Shown: piece after piece, positions 49,101 through 58,543 of the stretch
How the letters are laid out: every line of letters begins with the position of its first letter
How positions within the stretch are numbered: position 1 is the stretch's first letter
NCBI GenBank assembly: GCA_017621795.1
Contig: JAGASJ010000099.1
Coordinates: 1-64,000, forward strand
Direction of reading: 5' to 3'
From: Oscillospiraceae bacterium
GTDB lineage: Bacteria > Bacillota > Clostridia > Oscillospirales > Oscillospiraceae
DNA: 64,000 nt
Notes under the pieces: model-generated
What the model was told of the DNA's origin: nothing
The model's input: only the letters and a program-made list of their open reading frames with translations
The model's database searches: none
Program-made: the position numbers and the translations under genes

Positions 49101-51506
49101 GGTGTGTCTGTCAGGTGTGTAACCGTCCGGCAGCTTTGCATCCCATGCAGGACCGCCGAAAATGGCGATACCGATGCCGGTGAGCTTTCCGTCAACCAAA
49201 TACTTCGCAGCATCCAGTGTAACAGTCTGCTTCTCGCCTTCTCTGAAAGTGACAAGATCTGTATATGTCTCGTGGGGGTTGCCTTCAAAGTTATATGCAT
49301 AGAAGCGCACGTCAATGTCGTTTGCCCAGTTACCGCCTAAGGTGTCGATCCGCACATCCATTGTGATATAAGTGTTGGTATGCTGAACCAGGGAGATCTT
49401 GTGGACGTCATAGAGGAAGCCGTCGGAAATCACAATGTTTTCACCAAAGACTGCTGTGCCGTTACCGTTACCGTCGGTGTATCCGGTGTCGTTGGTACCG
49501 CTTTTGATGGTGGACTTGCTCAGATCAAAATCTACGGACTGTGTGCCGTTCAGCGTGACGTTGGAGATGGTAACCGTATGTCTGTCAGGCGTATAGCCAT
49601 CAGGGAGCTTTGCATCCCATGCAGGACCGCCGAAGATGCCGATACCGATGCCGGTGAACTTTCCGTCAACCGAATACTTCGTAGCATCCAGTGTAACAGT
49701 CTGCTTCTCGCCTTCTCTGAAAATGACAAGATCTGTATATTCCTGGTGGGGGTTGCATTCGAGGCCGTAATTATAGAAACGGACCTCAATATCATTTTCC
49801 CAGTTGCCGCCCAAGGTGTCGATCTGCACATCCATTGTGATGTATGGCTCGGCGGACTTTGCTTCCTCGGTCAGAGCAATCTTGTGTGCATCATACTGGA
49901 AGCCATCAGAGATCTGAAGCGTGACGCCGTCGTACACATGGAACAAAGATGCATTGCCGGTGGCCATATATGGGTAATCCCAGCAATTATCTTCGAAAGG
50001 CATATCGTTCTCGTCTGCTGCCATATATCGGTAAGGCTTCTGTTGGCTTTCGGTATAGCTGTTGCTTTGACTGTGGGTGTAGAAGGGGCCTACATTCACA
50101 GTTTGCCATAACAAAGGCTCTGCGCTGGTAATCGTAGCAGCTTCTTCATAGGACAGATCCACATAGACATAGGCCTTTGCAATGTTCATCGTCTCGCCGT
50201 CATAATATGTATCGGCCCGGTCGGCAGAGAACTTGCCCTCTACGATCAGAACGTCCTGGTCCTGCAGAGGATCAAGACCCTGTGCCTGCAGGATTTCATT
50301 GAACTCTGAAATATTGAAATGATAGGAGTTACTATCAGCGCTGCGCTTGTAGATACCGGCCTTATCAACCGATGCTACAGAAAATGTTTCGCCGTTTCGC
50401 AGCAACTTAATGCAATCAGCAGATTGGGGATAGTAAGCTTGATCCGCGGGAAGGGTGTTGGCATTCGCACCGGCGAAGATAAACGCCATATTGCGCTCGC
50501 TGTCATAATCAATACCCTTACCGTTTTCGCCATAACCGATTGTGGAAAGGGTTGTTTCTGCGGCATTTTCGTAATTGACATACTGATAGGACTCCACGTG
50601 GTAGCCGTACATAGCCTTCATCAGCTCCGGCAGATTGGCGGTGCTGCTGGAGGCTTTGTTCACAATGTAGTTCAGCGGGCTGTAGGAGACCGTCAGAGTG
50701 GTTTTGTCCACCGTGTTGGTGATCACGACCTCCAACTGCTGATCGTAATTGTTGGGGGTGATTCCGGGGGAGTCGGCAAAGTAATTAAACCGTCCCTCGG
50801 GATCGTAGAACTTGCCGTAGAGGCAGTCCTGGCCGTTGATGGTGACAACATAATTGTTGATCTTAGCATTCCGGTCGTCCATTACAAAATAGAAGCGGGC
50901 ATAAACCTGAGAACGGAAGACCAGGGAAGTACCGTAGTATCTCACCTTGCCCAAGTTGTCGTTCACGGACACCGCGGGAACATCGGTGGGCAGAGTGACG
51001 TTGGCATAGAGATTATCAACGCCCGCATTTGCCATAGCACCGGTGTTGTAGTTAAAGTAGTTCTGTGCAGCACCACCGTAGCTCAGCATCTGACTTGCCA
51101 TCTGCTTAACAGCAACATCGGGGGTGAAGTAGGTATCATTCAGCAGAGCATCTGCATATTCCTTAACGGTATATTCCCGGCTCTCAGACTGCGTGCCGTT
51201 TACGTTATAGATCAGCTTGATGCTGTCGTTCAGCTGAGCGGCCGCAAGAGAAACACTTACGGTGCAAATATTTCCGCTGACGGACTGGCTGGTTTCAACA
51301 GCCGCACCGTTCACGGTAGCAGAAATAGTTGTGTTAGAAGCATCCGGCACATTGACATTGAAGTTCACAACAATTTTGTCCTTCAGTGCAATGTTCCAGT
51401 TTTCAACACTGGGCGTGTCGGCGGCTTGCGCGGTAACCGGCAGCAGAGATACACACAGTACCAGAGCCAACAGCAGACCGATCAAGCCTGTGGTTAGTTT
51501 TTTCAT
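46176..51506 (-). CDS. giant secreted protein with InlB-type repeats and C-terminal Hint domain
   Basis: Protein of 1776 aa. Signal peptide 1-28 (ends VTAQAA). A unique N-terminal region (about 30-400) is followed by several copies of a module with IVRNGETVSI-, YYLK-, ILIVEGxF- and NVAKTYIYxD-type strands (about 330-1330), two of them with a jelly-roll-like insert duplicated almost exactly 160 aa apart. Listeria-Bacteroides (InlB B) repeats lie at 1335-1467 (LDANGG...TFGGW...LTAQW). A Hint domain starts at Cys1551 (CLAEGTMITMGDGTQKAIEE, VGDEILTW). The usual intein end HN is absent. No sortase or SLH anchor is seen. Function is unknown. Confidence 0.85.
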   Translation of the reverse strand: MKKLTTGLIGLLLALVLCVSLLPVTAQAADTPSVENWNIALKDKIVVNFNVNVPDASNTTISATVNGAAVETSQSVSGNICTVSVSLAAAQLNDSIKLIYNVNGTQSESREYTVKEYADALLNDTYFTPDVAVKQMASQMLSYGGAAQNYFNYNTGAMANAGVDNLYANVTLPTDVPAVSVNDNLGKVRYYGTSLVFRSQVYARFYFVMDDRNAKINNYVVTINGQDCLYGKFYDPEGRFNYFADSPGITPNNYDQQLEVVITNTVDKTTLTVSYSPLNYIVNKASSSTANLPELMKAMYGYHVESYQYVNYENAAETTLSTIGYGENGKGIDYDSERNMAFIFAGANANTLPADQAYYPQSADCIKLLRNGETFSVASVDKAGIYKRSADSNSYHFNISEFNEILQAQGLDPLQDQDVLIVEGKFSADRADTYYDGETMNIAKAYVYVDLSYEEAATITSAEPLLWQTVNVGPFYTHSQSNSYTESQQKPYRYMAADENDMPFEDNCWDYPYMATGNASLFHVYDGVTLQISDGFQYDAHKIALTEEAKSAEPYITMDVQIDTLGGNWENDIEVRFYNYGLECNPHQEYTDLVIFREGEKQTVTLDATKYSVDGKFTGIGIGIFGGPAWDAKLPDGYTPDRHTVTISNVTLNGTQSVDFDLSKSTIKSGTNDTGYTDGNGNGTAVFGENIVISDGFLYDVHKISLVQHTNTYITMDVRIDTLGGNWANDIDVRFYAYNFEGNPHETYTDLVTFREGEKQTVTLDAAKYLVDGKLTGIGIAIFGGPAWDAKLPDGYTPDRHTVSISNVKLEGAQSADFDLSKYTIASGTTGTGFTGAVNGNGKAAVLDYISDRLDVNGLLIKKWGAKDYYIEGGPYDTTTLQNGEYYILEGQFKNDTQRTVINVAKTYIYKDVYIGEISIAEDLPQAWQVVDVGPFYTHAHTYQTHKYLAADPNAAPYYPDWDSPYYSIDSTSLTYVQNGVPTKLDTTGLTIKKYGETDYYIEGGSYDSTVLQNGDYFILEGLFVQRNGEKVAINVAKTYIHKDSDSGEVTIAGKLPTTVNAGVLQTHEVGMNGNGIYFRTAANDAPSNSDWSLEYKQTSADNIKIVRNGETVSIGIVDRPLLVKLNDCDYYLKLEEWTIGAYGLNSTNPITTEDMLIIEGDFFHVKENVTLNITKSYVYYDGGKWVCSAEAPVDVDVVNLESDPANGWMPTINDDEPGGMYFTAAENTAPYNADWSLRYTPTSVDAIKLIRDGVETSIANTGAETIVKYGETGYYMAFWPFGNANPMQAGDILIVEGWFYNTANNIYIDVEKTYFTLFADGTIACTKEMPVSHTINLDANGGSCSTTSFTTTTGGKVTLPDATRTNYTFGGWSDGTTTYAAGTKLTVTSDMNLTAQWTINQYTVNYNYNGGSGSPASATVNAGSATTLPTPTRTGYNFTGWYTAASGGTSVGAAGASYTPTGDVTLYAQWTAINYTIKITTSDKGGSWSGPSTATYGSTVTGTISYSGSKDKVFTVTNDTTGEVIATDSGESVSFTMPASNVTINISSGCLAEGTMITMGDGTQKAIEEIQVGDEILTWSFINGRYEVAPVCLAVADGVNEYTVLTLKFADGTELRIVEIHGIFDVQLNEYVYIDFNNAEQYIGHSFVKIAPDGSVSTTELVDYTVTIEELGCYTLQTAVNVNCIADGILTQTPPLREGYFDYFEMGDFMQYDQEQMQADIEKYGLYTYEDFQDYLTYDAFIAFNGPYLKVAVGKGYFTFEYLVEQIKAFGIGIE

Positions 51507-51652
51507 AATGAAAAATCCTTCCTTTCACTTGATTTGCTATGCACCACTCCTGGTGCATATAAAATAACAGGATAATTATAACGCAAGATTTTCATAAAGT
51601 AAAGTGTAAAAATGAAGTTTTTTATAAATATTTTAATAAAGTATGAATTGCA

Positions 51653-51680
51653 GTTGACAATTTTCGCTTTTGTGGTAGAA
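51653..51680 (+). promoter_or_regulatory. promoter of alaS
   Basis: TTGACA (51653-51658), 16 bases, TAGAAT (51675-51680), ahead of the T-box leader. Confidence 0.65.
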
Positions 51681-51689
51681 TATTTCCGA

Positions 51690-51907
51690 AAATGCAAAGG
51701 CAATGCGGAAACCAGTGTATAAAATACTGCCAAAGCGAGAGGGGATCAGGTGTAAGCCCCTTGCAGAATATATACACAGCCACTTCCAAGCCGCTTGGGA
51801 TGACCAAGACGGGCGCTCCCGTTACAGAGCAGCTAAGATGCCGTTTTCGGTAAATTAGGGTGGTACCGCGATCAGTCGCCCCTATGCGTAGGGACGGCTA
51901 TATTTTT
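51690..51907 (+). promoter_or_regulatory. T-box leader of alaS
   Basis: The T-box core AGGGTGGTACCGCG is at 51857-51870, preceded by a long stem I region and followed by a terminator stem (CGCCCCTATGC / GTAGGGACGG, 51877-51902) and seven T. Uncharged tRNA-Ala should bind and allow read-through into alaS. The specifier codon was not mapped. Confidence 0.92.
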
Positions 51908-51947
51908 TTGCAGAACGATCAAATTCATTTTTCGGAGGTAATACAAT

Positions 51948-54587
51948 ATGAATCCAAAACCTTATGGCGTAAACGAATTGCGGGAGATGTTTTTAAGCTT
52001 CTTTGAAAGCAAAAACCATCTGCGCTTACCCAGCTTCTCTCTGATTCCTCAAAACGATCAATCCCTGCTTCTGATCAATTCCGGTATGGCTCCCATGAAG
52101 CCGTATTTTAAGGGCGAGGTTGAGCCGCCCCGCCGCCGCGTCTGTACCTGTCAGAAGTGTATCCGTACCGGCGATATTGAAAATATCGGTAAAACTGCCC
52201 GCCACGGCACCTATTTTGAAATGCTCGGCAACTTTTCCTTCGGCGATTATTTTAAGAAGGAAGCGATTGCCTGGAGCTGGGAGTTTCTGACGAAGGTGGT
52301 GGGTCTGGACGCCAACCGTCTGTATCCCTCCATCTATGAAAACGACGAAGAGGCTTTTGAGATTTGGAATAAGGATATTGGCATCCCCGCCGAAAAGATC
52401 TTCCGCTTCGGCAAGTCCGACAACTTCTGGGAGCACGGCGCAGGTCCCTGCGGTCCCTGCTCTGAGATCTACTATGACCGTGGCGAAAAGTATGGCTGCG
52501 GCAAGCCCGATTGCACCGTAGGCTGTGAATGCGACCGTTATATGGAAGTATGGAACAACGTGTTCTCTCAGTTCGATAACGACGGCAACGGCAACTATAC
52601 CGAGCTTTCTCAGAAAAATATCGACACCGGCATGGGTTTGGAGCGACTGGCTGTTGTTTGCCAGGATGTGAACAGCCTGTTTGATGTGGATACGGTGATG
52701 AACATTACCAATCACGTTACAGCCATTACCGGCGCATCCTACGGTCAGAGCACCAAAACCGATGTTTCTTTGCGGGTGATTACCGACCATATCCGTGCAT
52801 CTACCTTTATGATCGCCGATGGCGTTCAGCCCACCAACGAAGGCCGTGGCTACGTTCTGCGCCGTCTTTTGCGCCGTGCTGCCCGTCACGGAAAGCTTTT
52901 GGGTGTGAATAAGCCGTTCCTGTTTGAGGTCGTTTCTACCGTTATTAAGGAGAATGAAAGCCACTACACTTACCTGCGTGAACGTGCCGAGCACATTATC
53001 CGCGTGGTGAAGAATGAGGAAGAAAATTTTGCCCGTACCATTGATATCGGTATGCGTATTTTCGGTGAAAAGCTCTCCGCCCACAAGGAAAAGAATTTAA
53101 CTGTATTTTCCGGCGAGGATGCATTCCTTCTGTCCGATACCTACGGTTTCCCCATCGACCTGACCGCAGAAATGCTGGAAGACGAGGGTATGACTGTAGA
53201 TATGGACAAGTATGTTTCCTGCCGCGAGGAGCAGCGCAACCGAGCCCGCGAGGACCGCAAGAAAATGGGTGATCTGGGCTGGACGGGTATCGACTTTGGC
53301 TCTGAAGTTCCCGCAACTGAATTTGTGGGCTATGATCAGTTTAATTGTCAGGCAAAAATCGTTGCAGTGTGCGTTGGAGAAGAGGTAACAGGCTCTATTA
53401 CCGGCGGCGAAAAGGGCATCGTCGTGCTGGATAAAACGCCCTTCTACGCGGAAATGGGCGGCCAGTGCGCAGACCACGGTGTGCTGCTGGTGGGCGACAG
53501 CCGCTTTAAGGTCACCGACGTTCAGAAGGATAAGGGCGGTAAATTCCTGCACACCGGCGAAATGATCGGCGGCACACTGAAGGTAGATGATGTGGTGCTT
53601 GCATCTATTGATGTGGAACGCAGAAAGGCAATTATGCGTGCCCACTCTGCTACCCACCTGCTGCAAAAGGCACTTAAGAGCATCTTGGGTGATCATGTGC
53701 ATCAGGCCGGTTCTTTGGTAGAGCCTGACCGTCTGCGTTTTGACTTCTCCCACTATTCTGCCGTAACTGCGGAAGAAATGGCCGAAATTGATGCCTGTGT
53801 ACAGTCTGCTGTTTTGGAGGGCTATCCTGTTTCCGTAAAGGAAATGCCCATTGATGAGGCCAAGGCGATGGGCGCAATGGCACTGTTTAGTGAAAAGTAC
53901 GGCGATACCGTCCGCGTAGTCAATATGGGCGGCTATTCCATTGAGCTTTGTGGCGGTACCCATCTGGACAATACCGCAAAAATTGGCCCCTTCCGCATTG
54001 AAAGCGAATATTCTGTTGCCTCCGGGGTACGCCGCATTGAAGCAATTACCGGCAAGGAGTGCCTGGCGGAAATGGAGCTGGCACGCAAGAGAGTATACGA
54101 TGCCTGTGCGGTTCTGAAGACCAAGCCTGCAGAGCTGGCCTCTAAGCTGGAGGGTCAGGTGGAAGAGATCAAGGCACTGAAAAAGGCCATTGAATCCTAC
54201 GCGGCAAAGCAGACCGCCGGTGAAGTAGATCGCTTCCTGGTGGGCGCTCACGATATGGACGGATTGAAGATCCTGACTGCCAATATTCCCGGTGCAGATG
54301 CAGGAAAGCTGCGTCAGATGGGGGATACCCTGCGTGATAAGGCTTCCAACATCGTTGCGGTCTTGTCTGCGGTTGCCGACGGAAAGATCACATTCCTGGC
54401 AGTGTGTGGCAAGGATGCTGTAGCCAAGGGAATCAAAGCCGGTGACCTTGTAAAGCTTGTTTGTACCACTTGCGGCGGTAGCGGCGGCGGTAAACCCGAT
54501 TCCGCAATGGGCGGTGGCAAGGACCTGTTAAAGCTGGACGATGCTTTGGCTCAGGTTGACGGTTTTGTTGCCTCAAAGCTTTCCTAA
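51948..54587 (+). CDS. alaS: alanyl-tRNA synthetase
   Basis: Class II synthetase of 879 aa, full length. N-terminal LREMFLSFFESKNHLRLPSFSLIP and GMAPMKPYFKGE; editing domain zinc site HSATHLL and CGGTHLDNT; C-terminal DHHA1-like domain with CGGSGGGKPDSAMGGG. CGGAGG precedes the ATG. Controlled by the T-box upstream. A hairpin (54598-54626) follows. Confidence 0.97.
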   Translation: MNPKPYGVNELREMFLSFFESKNHLRLPSFSLIPQNDQSLLLINSGMAPMKPYFKGEVEPPRRRVCTCQKCIRTGDIENIGKTARHGTYFEMLGNFSFGDYFKKEAIAWSWEFLTKVVGLDANRLYPSIYENDEEAFEIWNKDIGIPAEKIFRFGKSDNFWEHGAGPCGPCSEIYYDRGEKYGCGKPDCTVGCECDRYMEVWNNVFSQFDNDGNGNYTELSQKNIDTGMGLERLAVVCQDVNSLFDVDTVMNITNHVTAITGASYGQSTKTDVSLRVITDHIRASTFMIADGVQPTNEGRGYVLRRLLRRAARHGKLLGVNKPFLFEVVSTVIKENESHYTYLRERAEHIIRVVKNEEENFARTIDIGMRIFGEKLSAHKEKNLTVFSGEDAFLLSDTYGFPIDLTAEMLEDEGMTVDMDKYVSCREEQRNRAREDRKKMGDLGWTGIDFGSEVPATEFVGYDQFNCQAKIVAVCVGEEVTGSITGGEKGIVVLDKTPFYAEMGGQCADHGVLLVGDSRFKVTDVQKDKGGKFLHTGEMIGGTLKVDDVVLASIDVERRKAIMRAHSATHLLQKALKSILGDHVHQAGSLVEPDRLRFDFSHYSAVTAEEMAEIDACVQSAVLEGYPVSVKEMPIDEAKAMGAMALFSEKYGDTVRVVNMGGYSIELCGGTHLDNTAKIGPFRIESEYSVASGVRRIEAITGKECLAEMELARKRVYDACAVLKTKPAELASKLEGQVEEIKALKKAIESYAAKQTAGEVDRFLVGAHDMDGLKILTANIPGADAGKLRQMGDTLRDKASNIVAVLSAVADGKITFLAVCGKDAVAKGIKAGDLVKLVCTTCGGSGGGKPDSAMGGGKDLLKLDDALAQVDGFVASKLS

Positions 54588-54597
54588 AATATTTTTA

Positions 54598-54626
54598 TGA
54601 ACGCCGCCTGCTTGGCGGCGTTCGTT
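54598..54626 (+). terminator. hairpin between alaS and comEC
   Basis: GAACGCCGCC / GGCGGCGTTC with TGCTT loop; followed by GTTATAG, so only a weak terminator. Confidence 0.5.
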
Positions 54627-54645
54627 ATAGAGAAAGGGAAAATGT

Positions 54646-56892
54646 ATGCGCAAATTGATGTGGTTTTCAATAGGCTTTTCCGTTGCGGCCATTTTGTTTG
54701 CATATATTGTACCGCTTTCGATTATACCGTTTTTAGGTATTGCTTCGCTTCTGTGTGGGGCGGCATTACATTTTATCAAAAGGATCCGCGTGCCCGTTGT
54801 TGCGGTCGTGCTGCTTGGACTTGGAATAGGCTGCCTGTATGATTATGGCTTTGATGCCCTTGTGCTCAGCAAGCAAAGATCCTTTGATGGCAAAACTGTT
54901 ACCGCTTACGCAGAAATTACAGATTATTCCTATCCCACAGGCTACGGTATATGCGCAGACGGGAAAATAAAACTGCGCGATGAGTGGTATGCCATCCGTA
55001 TTTACACCCGTGATGAAGTAAATTTCAAGCCGGGTGACAGCCTGAAGGCCAAAATGCAGCTGCGCTATACCTCCTTCGGCGGCAGCAAGGAGGCAACTTA
55101 TCACCAGGGCGAAGGGGTCTTTCTGATCGGCTTCTGTGAAAGTATTTTGGAGCATTCTTCTTTGCCTCAGGTGCCCGGAAAATACTTTACCGCGTCCCTG
55201 CGTCACAGTATATTAAACCGATTGGATGAAATATTCCCGGAAGATGCCGCTTGTATCGCAAAAGCCCTGTTGCTGGGATATGATGAAGAGATCCCCTTTG
55301 CGGAGGATTTTGCCCTTTCAAAAAGCGGAATTCGACACGTGGTAGCGGTATCCGGTCTGCACGTTGCGGTTTTGATGTCTGTTTTGTATGTGCTCACCCG
55401 CAACCGTTTTAAACTAACCGCAATCATCGGGATTCCGGTTTTATTCTTGTTTGCCGGCGTTGCAGGTTTTACCCCTTCCGTGGTCCGCGCCTGCGTGATG
55501 CAGGCACTCGTGATCATTGCGCTGGCGATCAATAAGGAATATGATCTAATGACTGCACTGGCTACTGCGGTTACAGGGATGCTGATCGCAAATCCTCTGA
55601 CCATTACATCACCCAGCTTTCAGCTTTCGGTGGGGTGTATGATCGGTATTTTATTGGTTTCAAATTCCATAAGCAAATACATGATGGACAAAATGCATCT
55701 GGACCGATGGAGTAGAAAAAGCATTAGAGGCAAGCTTGCCCGGTGGGTGGTCCATTCCATCGCCTCATCCTGCGGTGCAATGGTGTTTACAATGCCCTTA
55801 TCTGCCGCATACTTCGGTATGATTTCCCTTACAGGGTTCATCACAAACTTGCTTGTGCTATGGCTTGTGTCCCTTTCGTTCTGTGGCATTATGCTTGCCT
55901 GTGCGGTATCCGTTATTTGGCTCCCGCTGGGCACACTTGTTGCGGGCGCTGTATCCTATATGCTGCGCACGGTGCTTTTTGTCGCTGAAATTATGTCAAA
56001 AATCCCGTTTACTTCAGCGTATACGGGCTCTGTGTATACCATCGTTTGGATCGCACTTATATACATCCTCATTGCGCTTTATATGATGTCCAAGAAGAAA
56101 AAACCGTGGTTTTTTGTCGCAGGATTGGTGCTGACCTTTGGGATATCTCTGCTTGCAACGTGGCTGGAACCCCGTTCAGATCATGTGCGGATGACGGTAG
56201 TAGATGTGGGACAGGGGCAGTGCGTCCTGATTCAGAGTGAGGATCGAGCCTACGTTGTGGATTGCGGTGGAGACAGCGGCGAGTATACTGCCCGTGCGCT
56301 GATCTGCGCAATGGGGGCGCAGGGGATCACAAGACTGGACGGATTGATCATTACGCACTATGATTCCGACCATATCAACGGCGCGCCCCATCTTTTGGAT
56401 GTAGTCCCCGTAGATACCCTATATCTACCGGATATCGACCCTGAAAATCAGTGGCGCAAAACACTTTCCCGGGAGGATATACCCATCTGTTGGATTCGTC
56501 GGGAGACCTCGATATCCTGCGGTAAGGGACATATCAGTCTGTATCCGCTTATACAGCAGGAACAATCCAACGAAAGTAGTATGTGCATCTTGTTTCAAAG
56601 CGAAAACTGTGATATACTGATTACCGGCGATCGGAGTATGCTTGGTGAACGCAAATTTTTACAGCAATGTGATGTGTCGCAGGTGGATGTTTTGATCGTT
56701 GGTCACCACGGGGCGGATACCTCTACAGCACTCGATTTTCTAAGTGCGATTCGCCCGAAGGTGGCAGTGATTTCTGTAGGCCGGGACAACAGATACGGCC
56801 ATCCGGCTAAAATAACATTGGATAAACTGAAGGCATTTGGATGTATTATTTTACGCACAGATTGCCTGGGAAATATTATAATCAGGGGGTGA
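54646..56892 (+). CDS. comEC: ComEC/Rec2-family DNA uptake channel
   Basis: Membrane protein of 748 aa. N-terminal OB-like domain (about 75-160), central competence domain with many helices (SKSGIRHVVAVSGLHVAVL is the family signature), and C-terminal metallo-beta-lactamase-like domain with DVGQGQCVLIQ, THYDSDHINGAPHLL and LIVGHHGA. It would transport single-stranded DNA during transformation. All domains are intact. comEA is not adjacent. It heads a co-directional cluster to the end of the window. Confidence 0.93.
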   Translation: MRKLMWFSIGFSVAAILFAYIVPLSIIPFLGIASLLCGAALHFIKRIRVPVVAVVLLGLGIGCLYDYGFDALVLSKQRSFDGKTVTAYAEITDYSYPTGYGICADGKIKLRDEWYAIRIYTRDEVNFKPGDSLKAKMQLRYTSFGGSKEATYHQGEGVFLIGFCESILEHSSLPQVPGKYFTASLRHSILNRLDEIFPEDAACIAKALLLGYDEEIPFAEDFALSKSGIRHVVAVSGLHVAVLMSVLYVLTRNRFKLTAIIGIPVLFLFAGVAGFTPSVVRACVMQALVIIALAINKEYDLMTALATAVTGMLIANPLTITSPSFQLSVGCMIGILLVSNSISKYMMDKMHLDRWSRKSIRGKLARWVVHSIASSCGAMVFTMPLSAAYFGMISLTGFITNLLVLWLVSLSFCGIMLACAVSVIWLPLGTLVAGAVSYMLRTVLFVAEIMSKIPFTSAYTGSVYTIVWIALIYILIALYMMSKKKKPWFFVAGLVLTFGISLLATWLEPRSDHVRMTVVDVGQGQCVLIQSEDRAYVVDCGGDSGEYTARALICAMGAQGITRLDGLIITHYDSDHINGAPHLLDVVPVDTLYLPDIDPENQWRKTLSREDIPICWIRRETSISCGKGHISLYPLIQQEQSNESSMCILFQSENCDILITGDRSMLGERKFLQQCDVSQVDVLIVGHHGADTSTALDFLSAIRPKVAVISVGRDNRYGHPAKITLDKLKAFGCIILRTDCLGNIIIRG

Positions 56893-56896
56893 GCTT

Positions 56897-57955
56897 GTGG
56901 CGAAATTTCAGAAAGACGAAGATTGTAATAACATTCAGGAGCTGAAAATGCACCTGAAGGAGCGAAAATTCGGCAGACTTTATATTTTTAGCGGTGAGGA
57001 AACATTTTTACTGCACTACTATTTAGAGCAGATGAAAAAGAAGCTTTTGGATGAGCTCACCGAGTCCTTTAACTACCACAAGTTCACAAGCGAGAATTTC
57101 TCTGTGGCGGCTTTTGCCGAAGCAACGGAGAATCTGCCGATGATGGCGGAAAATACATTTATATGGGTCGATGAGATCGACATTTTTAAGCTCAACGAAG
57201 GCGAACGTGAAAAACTTGCTGCCGTACTAAATGATATTCCTGAATATTGCAGCATCGTATTTACCTATACTGCTTCGGAATTTAAGCCCGATAAACGCCT
57301 GAAAAAGCTTTGGGATGCAGTCAATCGCAATGGCCTGATCGTGAATTTTGAAAAGCAGAATCAGCGTGATCTGATCGCGTGGATCACACGCCATTTTGCC
57401 GCCGAGAAGAAAAGTATTTCTGCCGATCTATGCGCGTACCTTATAGATATCACCGGCGGCACAATGACCGCTTTGTCCGGAGAGATCTCCAAGATCTGTG
57501 CCTACTCCGGCAGTGACACCATTGTAAAAAGTGATATTGATGCTGTTACCGAGCCGGTAATGGAGGCGGTCGCGTTTGAAATGACCAATTTGATGGGTCA
57601 GGGGCAGTACGGCGGGGCTTTGCAGAAGCTCCACACACTTTTTAAAATGCAGCAGGAGCCTGTTGTGATTTTAGGTGCGGTGGGCTCACATTTTCGTCGG
57701 TTAGGTGTGGCCCGCACGTTGCAGGATAACGGCAAAACTTACAGTGATCTAATGCGCCTTTGCGGTATGAGCGATTACGCCGCTAAGAAGACGATGGATA
57801 TGGCACGGCGGTTTTCTCCCCGCTTTTGTGCTTTCGCTGCCCAGCTGATTTTAGAAACAGATAATGCCCTGAAAACTTCCTTTGACGACCCTCAAAGATT
57901 GCTGGAGGTCCTGATCTTACGCCTTGCACAGGAGGCCCGTAATGATAAAAATTAA
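56897..57955 (+). CDS. holA: DNA polymerase III delta subunit
   Basis: Clamp-loader subunit of 352 aa. AAA-like N-terminal (LYIFSGEETFLLHYYLEQMKKKL, corresponding to the YLLYGEE motif) and C-terminal helical domain (LMGQGQYGGALQKLH, EPVVILGAVGSHFRRL). The start is a GTG four bases after comEC; comEC-holA adjacency is common in Firmicutes. Confidence 0.92.
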   Translation: MAKFQKDEDCNNIQELKMHLKERKFGRLYIFSGEETFLLHYYLEQMKKKLLDELTESFNYHKFTSENFSVAAFAEATENLPMMAENTFIWVDEIDIFKLNEGEREKLAAVLNDIPEYCSIVFTYTASEFKPDKRLKKLWDAVNRNGLIVNFEKQNQRDLIAWITRHFAAEKKSISADLCAYLIDITGGTMTALSGEISKICAYSGSDTIVKSDIDAVTEPVMEAVAFEMTNLMGQGQYGGALQKLHTLFKMQQEPVVILGAVGSHFRRLGVARTLQDNGKTYSDLMRLCGMSDYAAKKTMDMARRFSPRFCAFAAQLILETDNALKTSFDDPQRLLEVLILRLAQEARNDKN

Positions 57956-58529
57956 GCAGGCTATCGTTGTGGAAGGTCGGTACGATAAAAATACACTTTC
58001 CCAAATCGTGGATGCGCCGATCATTGAAACAAATGGATTCGGCATTATGAACGATAAGGCTAATCTTTCCTTTTTACGCCGTGTTGCCGAAAACCGCGGG
58101 CTGATCGTGTTTACCGACTCGGACGGCGCAGGCTTTATGATTCGTAATTTTCTGAAAAGCGCGATCGATCCGGCATATTTATTACACGCCTATATTCCGG
58201 ATATTTACGGCAAGGAAAAGCGAAAGACGGCCCCGGGAAAAGAGGGGAAGATCGGAGTAGAAGGAATGACGCGTCAGGTCATATTGGATTCCCTGCGCCG
58301 TTGCGGGGCATCCTTTGAGGACGATTCTAACGCTGCATTTTGCGGCTCTATTACAAAGCAGGATCTGATGGAACTGGGGCTTTCCGGGGGAAAAGACAGC
58401 AGCTTCCTGCGGAAAAAACTTCTTAAAAAACTGGAGCTTCCTGAGCACATGAGCGCAAATGCACTTCTGCAGGCGCTGAATTTATTATATACTCCCGATG
58501 ATTTGCGGGAGGTTATGAAGACACTGTAA
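57942..58529 (+). CDS. rnmV: ribonuclease M5-like Toprim protein
   Basis: Protein of 195 aa. Toprim domain with the Glu motif IVVEGRYDKNTLSQIVD and the DxD motif VFTDSDGAGFMIRNF. RNase M5 matures 5S rRNA. The ATG at 57942 follows AGGAGG and overlaps holA by 14 bases; a longer frame lacks such a site. Compared with RNase M5 the C-terminal part contains the expected LSGGKDS...RKKLLKKLELP region. Confidence 0.85.
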   Translation: MIKIKQAIVVEGRYDKNTLSQIVDAPIIETNGFGIMNDKANLSFLRRVAENRGLIVFTDSDGAGFMIRNFLKSAIDPAYLLHAYIPDIYGKEKRKTAPGKEGKIGVEGMTRQVILDSLRRCGASFEDDSNAAFCGSITKQDLMELGLSGGKDSSFLRKKLLKKLELPEHMSANALLQALNLLYTPDDLREVMKTL

Positions 58530-58543
58530 CGGAGTAATGGCCA

